Below are positions 35,958-44,264 of a stretch of 64,000 nucleotides of DNA, piece by piece. A program made the translations under genes and the position numbers. Below the pieces are notes generated by a model. The model saw only the letters and a program-made list of their open reading frames with translations. It did not search any database and was not told where the DNA came from. Position 1 is the first letter of the stretch. Each line of letters begins with the position of its first letter. Origin of the DNA: Streptomyces sp. S465 (lineage in GTDB: Bacteria; Actinomycetota; Actinomycetes; Streptomycetales; Streptomycetaceae); assembly GCF_026898115.1 (NCBI RefSeq), contig NZ_CP114036.1, positions 1,612,001-1,676,000 of the forward strand. Direction: 5' to 3'.

Positions 35958-36085
35958 CGCGCATCCGGGCGGACAGTGCGGACGGTGGTGCCGCGCCCCA
36001 GCCGGACGAGCAGACCGGTGCGCTGCGCGGCCACGGCGGCCACGACGGTGGCAAGGGTGATCAGGACAGCGGTGCGAGAGGACAT
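35954..36085 (-). CDS. 43-residue single-span membrane peptide
   Basis: A short gene lies between the hydrolase and M20 genes. It encodes MSSRTAVLITLATVVAAVAA followed by a basic tail rich in Arg and Gly, so one membrane-spanning helix is likely. It has a good ribosome site (AGGAG before ATG 36085), and its TGA overlaps the M20 ATG as ATGA, the same coupling seen throughout this operon. Function unknown. It could anchor the M20 enzyme or be a leader that couples translation. Confidence 0.6.
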   Translation of the reverse strand: MSSRTAVLITLATVVAAVAAQRTGLLVRLGRGTTVRTVRPDAR

Positions 36086-36090
36086 GGCAA

Positions 36091-36915
36091 TCAGCTCCTG
36101 TGGGTGAGGAACGCGTCGGCGAGCGCGGCGACGGCGGCCGGGCGCTCTGCCTGCGGATGGTGGGCGGTCCTGCCGACGACGGCGAGGTCGCCGCGGGGCA
36201 GTGCGTCGGCCAGTGCCGCCGCGTAGTCGGGGCCGGCGAAAGGGTCGTGGCGCCCCCACAGGACCAGGGTGGGGGCCTTGACTGCGCCGAGGGCATGGCC
36301 CAGGTCCTCGGCCGGCGCCGGCATGGCGGCGGTCGCGAGCGCGCCGTCGGTGACGCTGGCACGGTAGCGGGCCAGCACCGTCGACTCCGGGATGCGGGCC
36401 GTGTCGTACCACTCCAGCGCGGCCAGCAGCGCCCGCATCTTCGCCGGACTGGGACCGTCACCGCCGTAGTACTCGGCGCGGACCCGGGCGCCGAGCCCGG
36501 GATCCGCGCGCAGCGGGCCGGCCCCGCCCGGTGCGGGCGTGGGCCGGCTGCCGATGAGCACGATCCGGCCGATCCGCTCCGGCCGGTCGGCCGCGAGCCT
36601 CAGCGCGACCAGCCCCCCGTACGACTGGGTGAGTACGTCGACCCGACCGGGTCCGACCCGATCCAGCAGCGCGGCGAGCGCGTGGGCGGCCGCCGTCGGG
36701 GACCGCCGCACTGCGGACGGCCCCGTCACCGAGCCGCCGTAGCCGGGCAGGTCCGCCCACAGCCACCGGCGTTCGGGCCGCATGGCCATCACCGCGCCGA
36801 AGTCCGAGGTCGCGTGGCAGCCCGGGCCACCGCCGTGCAGGACGACGGTGACCGGGCCGTCTGCGGCGCCGGCCCAGCCGTGGACCGGTCCGGTCACCGG
36901 CTCAGTGGCCGACAC
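36091..36915 (-). CDS. Alpha/beta-fold hydrolase
   Basis: The 274-residue hydrolase has VVLHGGGPGCHATSDFG at the oxyanion hole, nucleophile S98 in TQSYGGLVAL, LWGRHDPFAG and catalytic His near GRTAHHPQAERP. It looks like the proline iminopeptidase / meta-cleavage hydrolase branch. The GTG at 36915 overlaps the end of the Rieske gene by 14 bases. The substrate is probably the product of the Rieske oxygenase or an ester/amide entering the pathway. Confidence 0.9.
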   Translation of the reverse strand: MSATEPVTGPVHGWAGAADGPVTVVLHGGGPGCHATSDFGAVMAMRPERRWLWADLPGYGGSVTGPSAVRRSPTAAAHALAALLDRVGPGRVDVLTQSYGGLVALRLAADRPERIGRIVLIGSRPTPAPGGAGPLRADPGLGARVRAEYYGGDGPSPAKMRALLAALEWYDTARIPESTVLARYRASVTDGALATAAMPAPAEDLGHALGAVKAPTLVLWGRHDPFAGPDYAAALADALPRGDLAVVGRTAHHPQAERPAAVAALADAFLTHRS

Positions 36916-38137
36916 GGCGCTCGGTGGGCTGGACCACCGGTGCGATCTGCTCGACGTGCCTACGCCAGGCGTTGATCGACAGGTCGGGCCGGTACAGCCG
37001 CTCCGGCGGGGCGTCGGTGACGTTGACCATCCAGGCGTCCTGCCGGGTGAACTGGCCGTGGAACAACCACCGGAAGGCGGCCAGGTACTTCGCCTTGAAG
37101 GCCAGGGCCGTGGCGCCGGTCTCGAAGCGCACCATCAGCTGCACGTAGCGCACGTGGTCGGCGTCGACGGGGACGTACCACTCGTAGTGGATGAACTTCG
37201 GGTAGGCCACCCGCAGCAGGCCGGGCATCCGGACCGACACGAAGCCGGGGATGTCCATGGCGGAGATCACGGAGTTGGCGTCGCCGTTCTTGTCGGGGTG
37301 GTCGGGCAGCGGCACCCGCTTCCACCAGCGCTTGTTGGTGAACGTGCCGACGCCGGGGAACTCCGCCTCGTAGTGCAGTTCGTCCTGCACCCGGACCAGC
37401 CAGCCGTCCTTCTCGACGATGCGCGTCTTGTTCCAGGTCGGCATGACCTTGAACAGGCGCCACAGCGCCGTGTTGTGCAGGTACTTCGCGTGCCCCTCGT
37501 CGAAGCCGTTCTCGGCGGCGAACCGCCAGTTGCCGTCGCGGACCTCCGTGCGCCCGCCGAGCACCAGCGTGTTCCCGGTGAGCTCGGTGGGGATGTCACG
37601 CTCGACCGGCGGGGGTTCCTCACCGGGAGCCACGTCGCCGATGTACACCCACAGCATGCCCAGGCGCTCCTCCACCGGGTAGGTGGCGACGGAGAGCTTG
37701 CCGCAGATGGGACTGTCGGGGCCGTCGGTGATGACGGCGTCGAGCTTTCCGGTCTTCAGACCGAAGGTCCAGCCGTGGTAGGCGCAGCTGATCGTGCCGG
37801 GGAACTGCCGGCGGCCCTCCGACAGCGGCACGCCGCGGTGCGGGCAACGGTCGTGCAGGCCGCGGACCGTGTCGCCGTCGCGGATCAGCACGATGCGCTC
37901 GCCGGCCAGGGTGATCGGCACCGGCTTGTGCTGGACCTGGTGCGCCCAGATGGTCGGGTACCAGTAGTTGCGGAAGCCGAGTCCGGCCGAGTTGTAGACC
38001 GGCCACGCCGACCAGTCGGTGCCGTCCTGCACGGGCGGGCCGGGCTCGGCCGGCTCCGTCGGGCGGGCCGCAGTGCCGCGGGTCCGCGGCACCCGACGGG
38101 GTGCGGCCTCGGGAGTCGGGTCGGTGGGTGCGCTCAC
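36902..38137 (-). CDS. Rieske non-haem iron oxygenase
   Basis: The 411-residue terminal oxygenase has the Rieske [2Fe-2S] motif C98-P-H100 ... C118-A-Y-H121 and the mononuclear iron ligands in ENGFDEGHAKYLH (H216, H221). The single-subunit form with a separate FNR-type reductase next door resembles class IA monooxygenases/dioxygenases. The first about 40 residues are Pro/Arg/Thr-rich and probably disordered. I chose GTG 38137, preceded by TGGAGA, over a TTG at 38152. It is the second gene of the TetR-controlled leftward operon. Confidence 0.93.
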   Translation of the reverse strand: MSAPTDPTPEAAPRRVPRTRGTAARPTEPAEPGPPVQDGTDWSAWPVYNSAGLGFRNYWYPTIWAHQVQHKPVPITLAGERIVLIRDGDTVRGLHDRCPHRGVPLSEGRRQFPGTISCAYHGWTFGLKTGKLDAVITDGPDSPICGKLSVATYPVEERLGMLWVYIGDVAPGEEPPPVERDIPTELTGNTLVLGGRTEVRDGNWRFAAENGFDEGHAKYLHNTALWRLFKVMPTWNKTRIVEKDGWLVRVQDELHYEAEFPGVGTFTNKRWWKRVPLPDHPDKNGDANSVISAMDIPGFVSVRMPGLLRVAYPKFIHYEWYVPVDADHVRYVQLMVRFETGATALAFKAKYLAAFRWLFHGQFTRQDAWMVNVTDAPPERLYRPDLSINAWRRHVEQIAPVVQPTERRVGH

Positions 38138-38206
38138 GATGTCTCCAGTCAACGGGAGGTTCGCACGAGATGCCGTGCGATCGTCAGGGTCGGGGACCGG
38201 GCGGTC

Positions 38207-39151
38207 TCACAGGTCGAGCACGAGCTCGGGGGTCCGCGCACGCGACACGCACGGCAGGAAGGCGTCGGTGCGGTCGGGCTCGGTCAGCGAGTCGCGGTGC
38301 AGGGGCAGGCCCTTCAGAACCGGGAGCTCGCAGCTGCCGCAGACGCCGTCCCGGCAGGCGTTCGGCACGTCGATGCCGGCCGCGTCCAGGACGTCGAGGG
38401 CCGAGCGGTCGACGGGTACGGACAGCCGTCGGTCGGACCGGCTGAGGACCACATCGAACGCCCGCAGGTCGTCCTCGTCGTCGCGGGGGCGGGCGGAGAA
38501 GCGCTCGACGTGCAGTGTCCCCGTCGGCCAGACCTCGCAGCGCTCTTCGACGGCCGCGATCAGGCCCTCCGGGCCGCAGCAGTAGACCGCCAGGCTGTCG
38601 GCCGGCTCGCCCAGGGCCGCCTCGAGGTCGAGGTGGCCATTTTCGTCGAAGGGCCGCGATTCGACCTTGTTCTCATAGGGCGCGAGCTCGGCCAGGAAGG
38701 CCATCGAGCGGCGGGAACGCCCACCGTAGAGCAGTCGCCAGTCGCGGCCTTCCGCCTCGACCCGGCGGATCATCGGCAGCAACGGCGTGATCCCTATGCC
38801 GCCCGCGATGAACAGGTAGCGGTCCGCCGCGACGAGCGGGAAGTGGTTGCGGGGCCCTCCCACTTCGACGAGCTCGCCCGGACGCAGGGTCTCGTGCACA
38901 TAGCGGGATCCCCCAGCGGAGGCCGGCTCCCGCAGCACCGCGATCCGGTAGCAGTGACGGTCCGCCGGATCACCGACCAGTGAGTACGGGCGCACCTGTT
39001 CGGGCAGCCAGAGGTCGATGTGGGCCCCGGGTTCCCAGGTCGGCAGCAGGCGCCGCTCGGGATCGGCCAGTTCGACGGAGAGCACGCAGTCGGACTCCCG
39101 CCGCAGGGCGACCACCTCGAGTTCCAGGACGCCCATCTCGCTGTCGGACAT
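38207..39151 (-). CDS. Ferredoxin-NADP reductase-type oxygenase reductase with C-terminal [2Fe-2S] domain
   Basis: The 314-residue protein has a flavin-binding barrel (RPYSLVGDP), an NAD(P) domain (LFIAGGIGITPLLPMIRRVE, YCCGPEGLI) and a plant-type ferredoxin domain (CRDGVCGSCELPVLKG, with the last Cys in FLPCVSRA). This is the phthalate dioxygenase reductase/VanB layout that feeds electrons to a Rieske oxygenase, here the downstream gene. The start is ATG 39151 behind GGAGGTGGAG; GTG 39163 is possible. First gene of the operon; its promoter region carries the operator at 39167-39184. Confidence 0.93.
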   Translation of the reverse strand: MSDSEMGVLELEVVALRRESDCVLSVELADPERRLLPTWEPGAHIDLWLPEQVRPYSLVGDPADRHCYRIAVLREPASAGGSRYVHETLRPGELVEVGGPRNHFPLVAADRYLFIAGGIGITPLLPMIRRVEAEGRDWRLLYGGRSRRSMAFLAELAPYENKVESRPFDENGHLDLEAALGEPADSLAVYCCGPEGLIAAVEERCEVWPTGTLHVERFSARPRDDEDDLRAFDVVLSRSDRRLSVPVDRSALDVLDAAGIDVPNACRDGVCGSCELPVLKGLPLHRDSLTEPDRTDAFLPCVSRARTPELVLDL

Positions 39152-39166
39152 CTCCACCTCCACCTT

Positions 39167-39184
39167 CGGTACTAAGTACGGTAC
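39167..39184. promoter_or_regulatory. GTAC-rich operator-like site 1 (Rieske operon)
   Basis: The site contains GTAC-TAA-GTAC-G-GTAC at 39169-39184, an imperfect inverted repeat about 16 bases upstream of the reductase start. It is nearly the same as site 2 near the TetR gene and similar to site 3 before the transporter operon. Confidence 0.75.
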
Positions 39185-39220
39185 GCATTACGGCAAAGGT
39201 CGGGAAGCCCTCGCGAACCG

Positions 39221-39242
39221 CTCGTACTTAGTACGGTACGAG
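39221..39242. promoter_or_regulatory. GTAC-rich operator-like site 2 (TetR/Rieske intergenic)
   Basis: The site contains GTAC-TTA-GTAC-G-GTAC flanked to form an outer inverted repeat CTCGTAC...GTACGAG. It lies in the divergent region between the reductase and TetR genes, about 50 bases from site 1. Confidence 0.75.
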
Positions 39243-39380
39243 CTACGGCGAGATCTGTGAAGCCCCAGATCCACCGGCCCCAGGCAGTCGGTTCGCACAG
39301 GTGCCGGCCCGCACGGCGTACTGGACTTCGAACGAGACACTGTCCGGTACGTTTGCTTCGACAGTGATCAGGAGGACCCC

Positions 39381-40082
39381 ATGGCGCGGCAGCAGACTCG
39401 GTCCCAGCGCGGCGACACCCCGCTTTCCCCCGAGCGGATCATCGAGACGGCCTTGCGCATCTCCGACACGGAAGGGGATCTGGACCGGCTGACCGTACGG
39501 CGGCTGGCCACCGAGCTGGGCGTGGGCACGATGACCCTCTACAGCTACTTCCGCGGCAAGGACGAGATCCTCGACGGGATGGCCGACCACGTGCTGGGAC
39601 GGATGCGGCTGCCCGCGGAGCCCGACGCCGGACCGGCCGAGGCTCTGCGCACCGTCGGACACGCCTTCCTGGCCATGATGCGCGAGCACCCGAGCGTCGT
39701 CCGGCTGTTCTCCACACGCATCACGGACAGCCCCGCCGCGCTGCGCGGCGCCATGGAGGCGGTGCTGCGGCGGCTCGTCGACGCCGGGATCCCGGGACCG
39801 CTGGCCGTACGCTGCTACGGCTTCCTCATCACCTACGCCATCGGCTTCGCCAGCTACCAGACGCCACGGCCGTGGGGACGGGCGGCCGCCGAGGACGGGG
39901 CCGAACAGCGCCGACAGCGCCGGCACTTCTACGCCGCACTGCCGATCGACGAGTTCCCCCTGGTGGTGGACCTCGCTGAGGAGGTCACCGAACTGCCGTC
40001 CGACGCACAGTTCGCCGCCGGCCTCGAGGCGTACATCGACAGCACGCTCCGCACGCTCGAGCAGCACGCCGCCCGGTCCTGA
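39381..40082 (+). CDS. TetR-family transcriptional regulator
   Basis: The 233-residue regulator has an N-terminal helix-turn-helix (LSPERIIETALRISDTEG, LTVRRLATELGVGTMTLYSYFRGKDEILDGM) and a TetR C-terminal ligand domain of the TetR_C_1 kind. It is divergent from the Rieske operon and upstream of the transporter operon. Three GTAC-rich sites in these two intergenic regions are its likely targets. An AGGAGG site precedes the ATG at 39381. Confidence 0.94.
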   Translation: MARQQTRSQRGDTPLSPERIIETALRISDTEGDLDRLTVRRLATELGVGTMTLYSYFRGKDEILDGMADHVLGRMRLPAEPDAGPAEALRTVGHAFLAMMREHPSVVRLFSTRITDSPAALRGAMEAVLRRLVDAGIPGPLAVRCYGFLITYAIGFASYQTPRPWGRAAAEDGAEQRRQRRHFYAALPIDEFPLVVDLAEEVTELPSDAQFAAGLEAYIDSTLRTLEQHAARS

Positions 40083-40477
40083 GGCCGATCGCGGCTGCCC
40101 CACTTCCCGCCACCGAACACCCGCGAGTGCACGGTCGCCCGCTCTGGCGGTGGGCCGGGGCTTTCTTAACCGCACGCCCACGTGCGCGAAAGTTCGACGT
40201 CAGGGAACCGTGACGAAGCCCTTGACGCTCACAGAGTGGCCCGTACATAGTACGGGTCACTGCACGATATGCCGTACGGAGCTGTTCGGCCGGCGGTGAC
40301 TTTCCGTTCGTACTCGTGCATTCCATCCAGCTCGACGTCTGCCCATCCGCGCCACCACGGCGGGAGCCCGCAACGGCCGACTGCACGCGAGTCCGGGATC
40401 CGAAGGATCCAGACCTCGCCCACGTCCCTCTTCCGATCGGCCGACCCGCTCGGCGACCCACATTTTCCGGAGGACGC
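40083..40477. other. Intergenic region with regulatory site, no gene
   Basis: Nearly 400 bases between the TetR and transporter genes contain no convincing coding sequence. The GTAC-rich site 3 lies at 40240-40256, leaving a leader of about 220 bases before the transporter start, which is long for this genome. I see no clear riboswitch fold. Confidence 0.5.
40240..40256. promoter_or_regulatory. GTAC-rich operator-like site 3 (transporter operon)
   Basis: CCCGTAC-ATA-GTACGGG is a perfect inverted repeat with a three-base centre. Its GTAC-3-GTAC core matches sites 1 and 2. Confidence 0.75.
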
Positions 40478-41806
40478 ATGACCACGACGCGGTCTGCACC
40501 AGAGCAGAGCAGGAGGGCAGTGTTCGCGAGCTGGATCGGCACGACGATCGAGTACTACGACTTCGCGATCTACGGCCTCGCCGCTTCACTGATCTTCGCC
40601 CCATTGTTCTTCCCGGCCACGGACCAGGCGGTCGGAACGCTGCTGTCGCTGTCCAGTTTCGCCGTGGGCTACCTGACACGGCCGCTCGGCGCCCTGGTCT
40701 TCGGCCACTTCGGCGACCGCGCCGGCCGCAAGACCGTACTGATCGTCACACTTCTTCTCATGGGCGTGTCGACCTTCGCGATCGGACTGCTGCCCAACTA
40801 CTCACAGGTCGGCATCGCCGCCCCCGTGCTCCTCATCGTGGCCCGCCTGTTGCAGGGCTTCTCCGTCGGCGGCGAGTACGGCGGCGCGGTACTGATGACG
40901 GTGGAACACTCCTCGGACCGCAAGCGCGGCCTCTTCGGTTCCGTGGTCAACACCGGCGCGACCGTGGGTCTGGTGCTGGCCAACGTGGTCTTTCTGCTGG
41001 TCTTCCAGCTTCCCGACGACCAGATGCTGTCGTGGGGCTGGCGCGTTCCGTTCCTGGTCAGCAGCGTTCTGGTGGTCATCGGGCTCATCGCACGGTACTC
41101 ACTGGAGGAGTCACCCGACTTCGCCGCGGCCAAGCAGCAGGGCACCGTCCGGGAACTTCCGTTGGCCGAGGTGCTGCGCCACCACCTCGGCACCGTACTG
41201 CTGGTGGCGGTCGGCATCATCGCCGCCGGCAGCGCCTTCACCATGGCGACGGTGTTCTCCCTGACCTACGGGAAGGTCGCTCTCGGCCTGGACAGCAGCA
41301 CGATGGTCGCCGTGCTCCTGCCCTCGACCGCAGCGATCCTCCTCTGCCTGCCGCTGTTCGGCCAGCTCTCCGACCGGATCGGGGTACGGCCGGTGTTCCT
41401 GGCCGGCGCCGCCGCCCTTGTCGTGCTGCCCTTCGCCTGGTTCGCACTGCTGGACACCCGCCAGTACGGCCTGATGGTGCTGGGTTTCGCGCTGCTGTTC
41501 ATCGGCTACTCCGCCAGCTACGCCGTGGTGCCCGCCTACTTCTCCCAGGTCTTTCCACCGGCCGTCCGGTTCACCGGCATGTCGATCGGATTCACCCTCG
41601 GCCTCGTCGCCGGCAATGCCATCGCTCCCGCCGCCTCCGCATGGCTCCTGGAGACCACAGGGAGCTGGATTGCCATCGCCTGCTACATGGCGGTCACCGG
41701 ACTGGCGTCCCTTGCAGCCGGTCTCTTCCTGCGCATCCCGGACGCCGACACCGACCGGCAGCCGGCCGCCAAGGTGCCGGCCGAGACCGGACAGGCGGCC
41801 AGATGA
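40478..41806 (+). CDS. MFS transporter, metabolite:H+ symporter (MHS) type
   Basis: The 442-residue protein has about 12 membrane segments and the MHS-family signature near the N-terminus, FASWIGTTIEYYDFAIYGLAASL. It also has the MFS loop motif GHFGDRAGRKTVLI and GGEYGGAVLMTVEHS. Relatives take up organic acids such as shikimate, alpha-ketoglutarate or aromatic acids by proton symport, so it probably imports the pathway substrate. The ATG at 40478 follows CGGAGGACG. It opens a four-gene operon; its stop overlaps the next ATG. Confidence 0.93.
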   Translation: MTTTRSAPEQSRRAVFASWIGTTIEYYDFAIYGLAASLIFAPLFFPATDQAVGTLLSLSSFAVGYLTRPLGALVFGHFGDRAGRKTVLIVTLLLMGVSTFAIGLLPNYSQVGIAAPVLLIVARLLQGFSVGGEYGGAVLMTVEHSSDRKRGLFGSVVNTGATVGLVLANVVFLLVFQLPDDQMLSWGWRVPFLVSSVLVVIGLIARYSLEESPDFAAAKQQGTVRELPLAEVLRHHLGTVLLVAVGIIAAGSAFTMATVFSLTYGKVALGLDSSTMVAVLLPSTAAILLCLPLFGQLSDRIGVRPVFLAGAAALVVLPFAWFALLDTRQYGLMVLGFALLFIGYSASYAVVPAYFSQVFPPAVRFTGMSIGFTLGLVAGNAIAPAASAWLLETTGSWIAIACYMAVTGLASLAAGLFLRIPDADTDRQPAAKVPAETGQAAR

Positions 41807-42672
41807 GCATGGCCGCCACGACTTCGCGCCGCGGGTATGCCGACACCCGCCACGGCCAGGTGCACTACACCGAGCACGGCAGCGGCACCCCGGTGCTCCT
41901 GCTGCACCAGACCCCGCGATCGTGGGACGAATACCGCGACGTCCTGCCGCTGCTCGGCGGTGAGTTCCGGGCCATCGCCATGGACACCCTGGGCTTCGGC
42001 CAGTCCGCCCGACCGCCCGGGCTGTGGACCATCGAACTGTTTGCGGCCGGAGTGCTCGACCTGTGCGATGCACTGGGCCTCGACCAGGTCTTCCTGGTCG
42101 GGCACCACACCGGCGCGGTGATCGCCCTGGAGGTGGCCGCGTCCGCCCCGGACCGGATCCACGCCCTCGTCCTCTCCGGCATGCCCTTCGTCGACGCCGA
42201 GCGCCGGCGGCGTGTGGCCCGCCGGGCGCCCATCGACCATGTCGTGCCGGCACCGGACGGATCGCACCTCATGCGGCTCTGGAACAACCGGGCCCCGTAC
42301 TACCCGGCGGACCGGCCCGACCTGCTCGACCGCCTGGTGCGGGACGGGCTGGGCGTCCTCGACCGTGTCGAGGAGGGGCACATGGCGATCAACCGTTACC
42401 GGATGGAGGAACGGATCGCTCTGGTCCGCGCGCCGACGCTCGCCCTGTGCGGTGAACTGGACGAGTTCTCACTGCCGGACCTTTCGAAGATCACCGCCTC
42501 GATACCCGGAGCCCGTGGGGCCGTCCTGCCCGGAACGGGCGTACCGGCCGTCGACCACCGGCCCGAACGGTTCGCGGCGACGGTCCGCGATTTCCTGCGG
42601 CACCCGCGCCAATGCCCGGAATCGGCCGACGCATCCCGCACCGGACCGCTCACCGACCCCCGCCCCTGCTGA
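41803..42672 (+). CDS. Alpha/beta-hydrolase-fold protein with His at the nucleophile position
   Basis: The 289-residue protein has the alpha/beta hydrolase core: VLLLHQTPRSWDEY, MDTLGFGQSARP, and the nucleophile elbow LVGHHTGAVIALEVA. In the GxSxG elbow the serine is replaced by histidine (G100-H-H102-T-G104). It may therefore not be a classical serine hydrolase; it could act as a lyase, isomerase or binding protein, or use another residue. It overlaps the transporter gene (ATGA) and precedes a second hydrolase. Confidence 0.85.
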   Translation: MSMAATTSRRGYADTRHGQVHYTEHGSGTPVLLLHQTPRSWDEYRDVLPLLGGEFRAIAMDTLGFGQSARPPGLWTIELFAAGVLDLCDALGLDQVFLVGHHTGAVIALEVAASAPDRIHALVLSGMPFVDAERRRRVARRAPIDHVVPAPDGSHLMRLWNNRAPYYPADRPDLLDRLVRDGLGVLDRVEEGHMAINRYRMEERIALVRAPTLALCGELDEFSLPDLSKITASIPGARGAVLPGTGVPAVDHRPERFAATVRDFLRHPRQCPESADASRTGPLTDPRPC

Positions 42673-42691
42673 CCTCCCAAGGAGCCCAGCC

Positions 42692-43525
42692 ATGGACCTC
42701 CACCACAGGACCCTCCCCCTGCCCGGAACGACCCTTTCCTACCACGTGACCAGAGCATCCGCCCCCGGAACGCCGGTCGTGCTCCTGCACCCGTGGTTCG
42801 GCTGCTGGCAGTTCTGGACCTCGACCATGCGGCACCTCGCCGGGCGGCCGTGCTACGCCGTCGACCTCTACTCGCCGGCCGCCGGCGAGTGGTCCGCCGC
42901 CCCTGGACCGACCGCTCTCGCCGACGCCGTGGTGGCGATGATGGACGCCGAGGGGCTGGACCGGGTCGACGTGGTGGGCAACTCAGTCGGCGGAATCGTC
43001 GCCCAGGTCATCGCCTCCACAGTGCCGGAGCGCGTGCGCCGACTCGTCCTGGTCGGCACAGGCGCGAGCACACAGGGCGCTCTGCCCGGCTTCGCCCGAG
43101 CCGTCGACCGGTGGATCGAGACCGGCCGCGACGGCGGGGCCGCCTCCCGGGCCGCCGCCGAGGACACCATCGGGATGCTGTTCACCGGCCGCCCCGACGC
43201 CGCGACCTGGGAGACCTACGTCCAAGCGGTCCTGGGCACGGACCCGGCGTACCTGGCGGCCGTCCTCGGCGCGGCGCGGAAGCTGGACCTCACGCCGCGG
43301 CTCGCACGCATCACCGCGCCGACACTCGTGGTCCGCGGCAGCCGGGACTGCGCGCGCACCGCGGAACACGCGGCCGTGCTCGCGGCGGAAATCCCCTCGG
43401 CCCGCTCGGTCGAGATGCCCGGCGCCGGCCACTCCCCCATGGTCGACCGGCCGGACCGGTTCTCCGACCTCGTCTCGGCCCACCTCGACGAGGAGGCCCC
43501 AGAGACCGTCGGCAGCGGCCGGTGA
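42692..43525 (+). CDS. Alpha/beta-fold hydrolase
   Basis: The 277-residue hydrolase has VVLLHPWFGCWQFW near the oxyanion hole, nucleophile S98 in GNSVGGIVAQ, and catalytic His in MPGAGHSPMVDRPD. An AAGGAG site precedes ATG 42692. One candidate role, by analogy with NicD, is deformylation of an N-formyl amide product, but nothing in the sequence proves it. Its stop overlaps the GTG of the next gene. Confidence 0.9.
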   Translation: MDLHHRTLPLPGTTLSYHVTRASAPGTPVVLLHPWFGCWQFWTSTMRHLAGRPCYAVDLYSPAAGEWSAAPGPTALADAVVAMMDAEGLDRVDVVGNSVGGIVAQVIASTVPERVRRLVLVGTGASTQGALPGFARAVDRWIETGRDGGAASRAAAEDTIGMLFTGRPDAATWETYVQAVLGTDPAYLAAVLGAARKLDLTPRLARITAPTLVVRGSRDCARTAEHAAVLAAEIPSARSVEMPGAGHSPMVDRPDRFSDLVSAHLDEEAPETVGSGR

Positions 43526-44256
43526 GCCTCGGATTCGGCCACCTGGCCCGCATCGGCCACCTGTATCCGTCGGGCGGACTGTGCGACTACGAGATCCAGT
43601 CGATGGCCCCCGAGGGGGTGCAGTTCGTCACCACCCGCCTGCCGTTCCGCACCACCGGCGTCGCCGACGACCTGCGCCTGCTCCAGAACCTGGAGCAGCA
43701 TGCCCGGCTGCTGGCGGACGCCGACGTCGACGTCATCGCGGTCAACTGCACCGCCGCGACGCTGCTCGCCGGACCGGAGCGGATCAGAGAACGCATCAGC
43801 GAGGCGACCGGGATCGGCTCGATCACCACGATCGAGGCGGTGCTCGCGGCGCTTTCGGCCGCCCGGATCCGCCGGCCCGCACTGCTGACGCCGTATCCGG
43901 ACGAGGTCGTCCACGCGGAGACGGAGTTCCTCCACTCGCACGGCATCGAGGTCGCCACCCATCTGGGTCTGCCCCGTGCCACGCCGGTCGAGCAAGCCAT
44001 GATCGAACCCGGCAGATGGCTCGGCCTCGCGAGCACGCTCGACCCGTCGACGATCGACGGCGTGCTTTTGAGCTGCGCGGGCATCCGCATCGCGGGGGCA
44101 CTGCAGCGGATCGAGGACCGGCTCGGTCTGCCCGTCGTGGCCAGCAACCAGGCCCTGCTGTGGCATCTGCTGCGCACCCTGGGCATCCCCGCACGGCCGA
44201 AGGGGTACGGCGCGTTGCTCGCAGGCCGCTTCGACAGCGGGACGCCCTGCCCTTGA
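43522..44256 (+). CDS. Asp/Glu racemase superfamily protein (maleate isomerase / arylmalonate decarboxylase branch)
   Basis: The 244-residue protein has the two cysteines typical of this superfamily in VNCTAATLLAG (C76) and LLSCAGIRIA (C185), and a GIGSITTIEAVLAAL segment. Maleate cis-trans isomerases use both cysteines; arylmalonate decarboxylases keep only the second. With both present, an isomerase or racemase is more likely. It is only distantly like the NicE-type protein encoded just downstream on the other strand. The two genes converge with eight bases between them. Confidence 0.82.
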   Translation: MSLGFGHLARIGHLYPSGGLCDYEIQSMAPEGVQFVTTRLPFRTTGVADDLRLLQNLEQHARLLADADVDVIAVNCTAATLLAGPERIRERISEATGIGSITTIEAVLAALSAARIRRPALLTPYPDEVVHAETEFLHSHGIEVATHLGLPRATPVEQAMIEPGRWLGLASTLDPSTIDGVLLSCAGIRIAGALQRIEDRLGLPVVASNQALLWHLLRTLGIPARPKGYGALLAGRFDSGTPCP

Positions 44257-44264
44257 AAACACGC

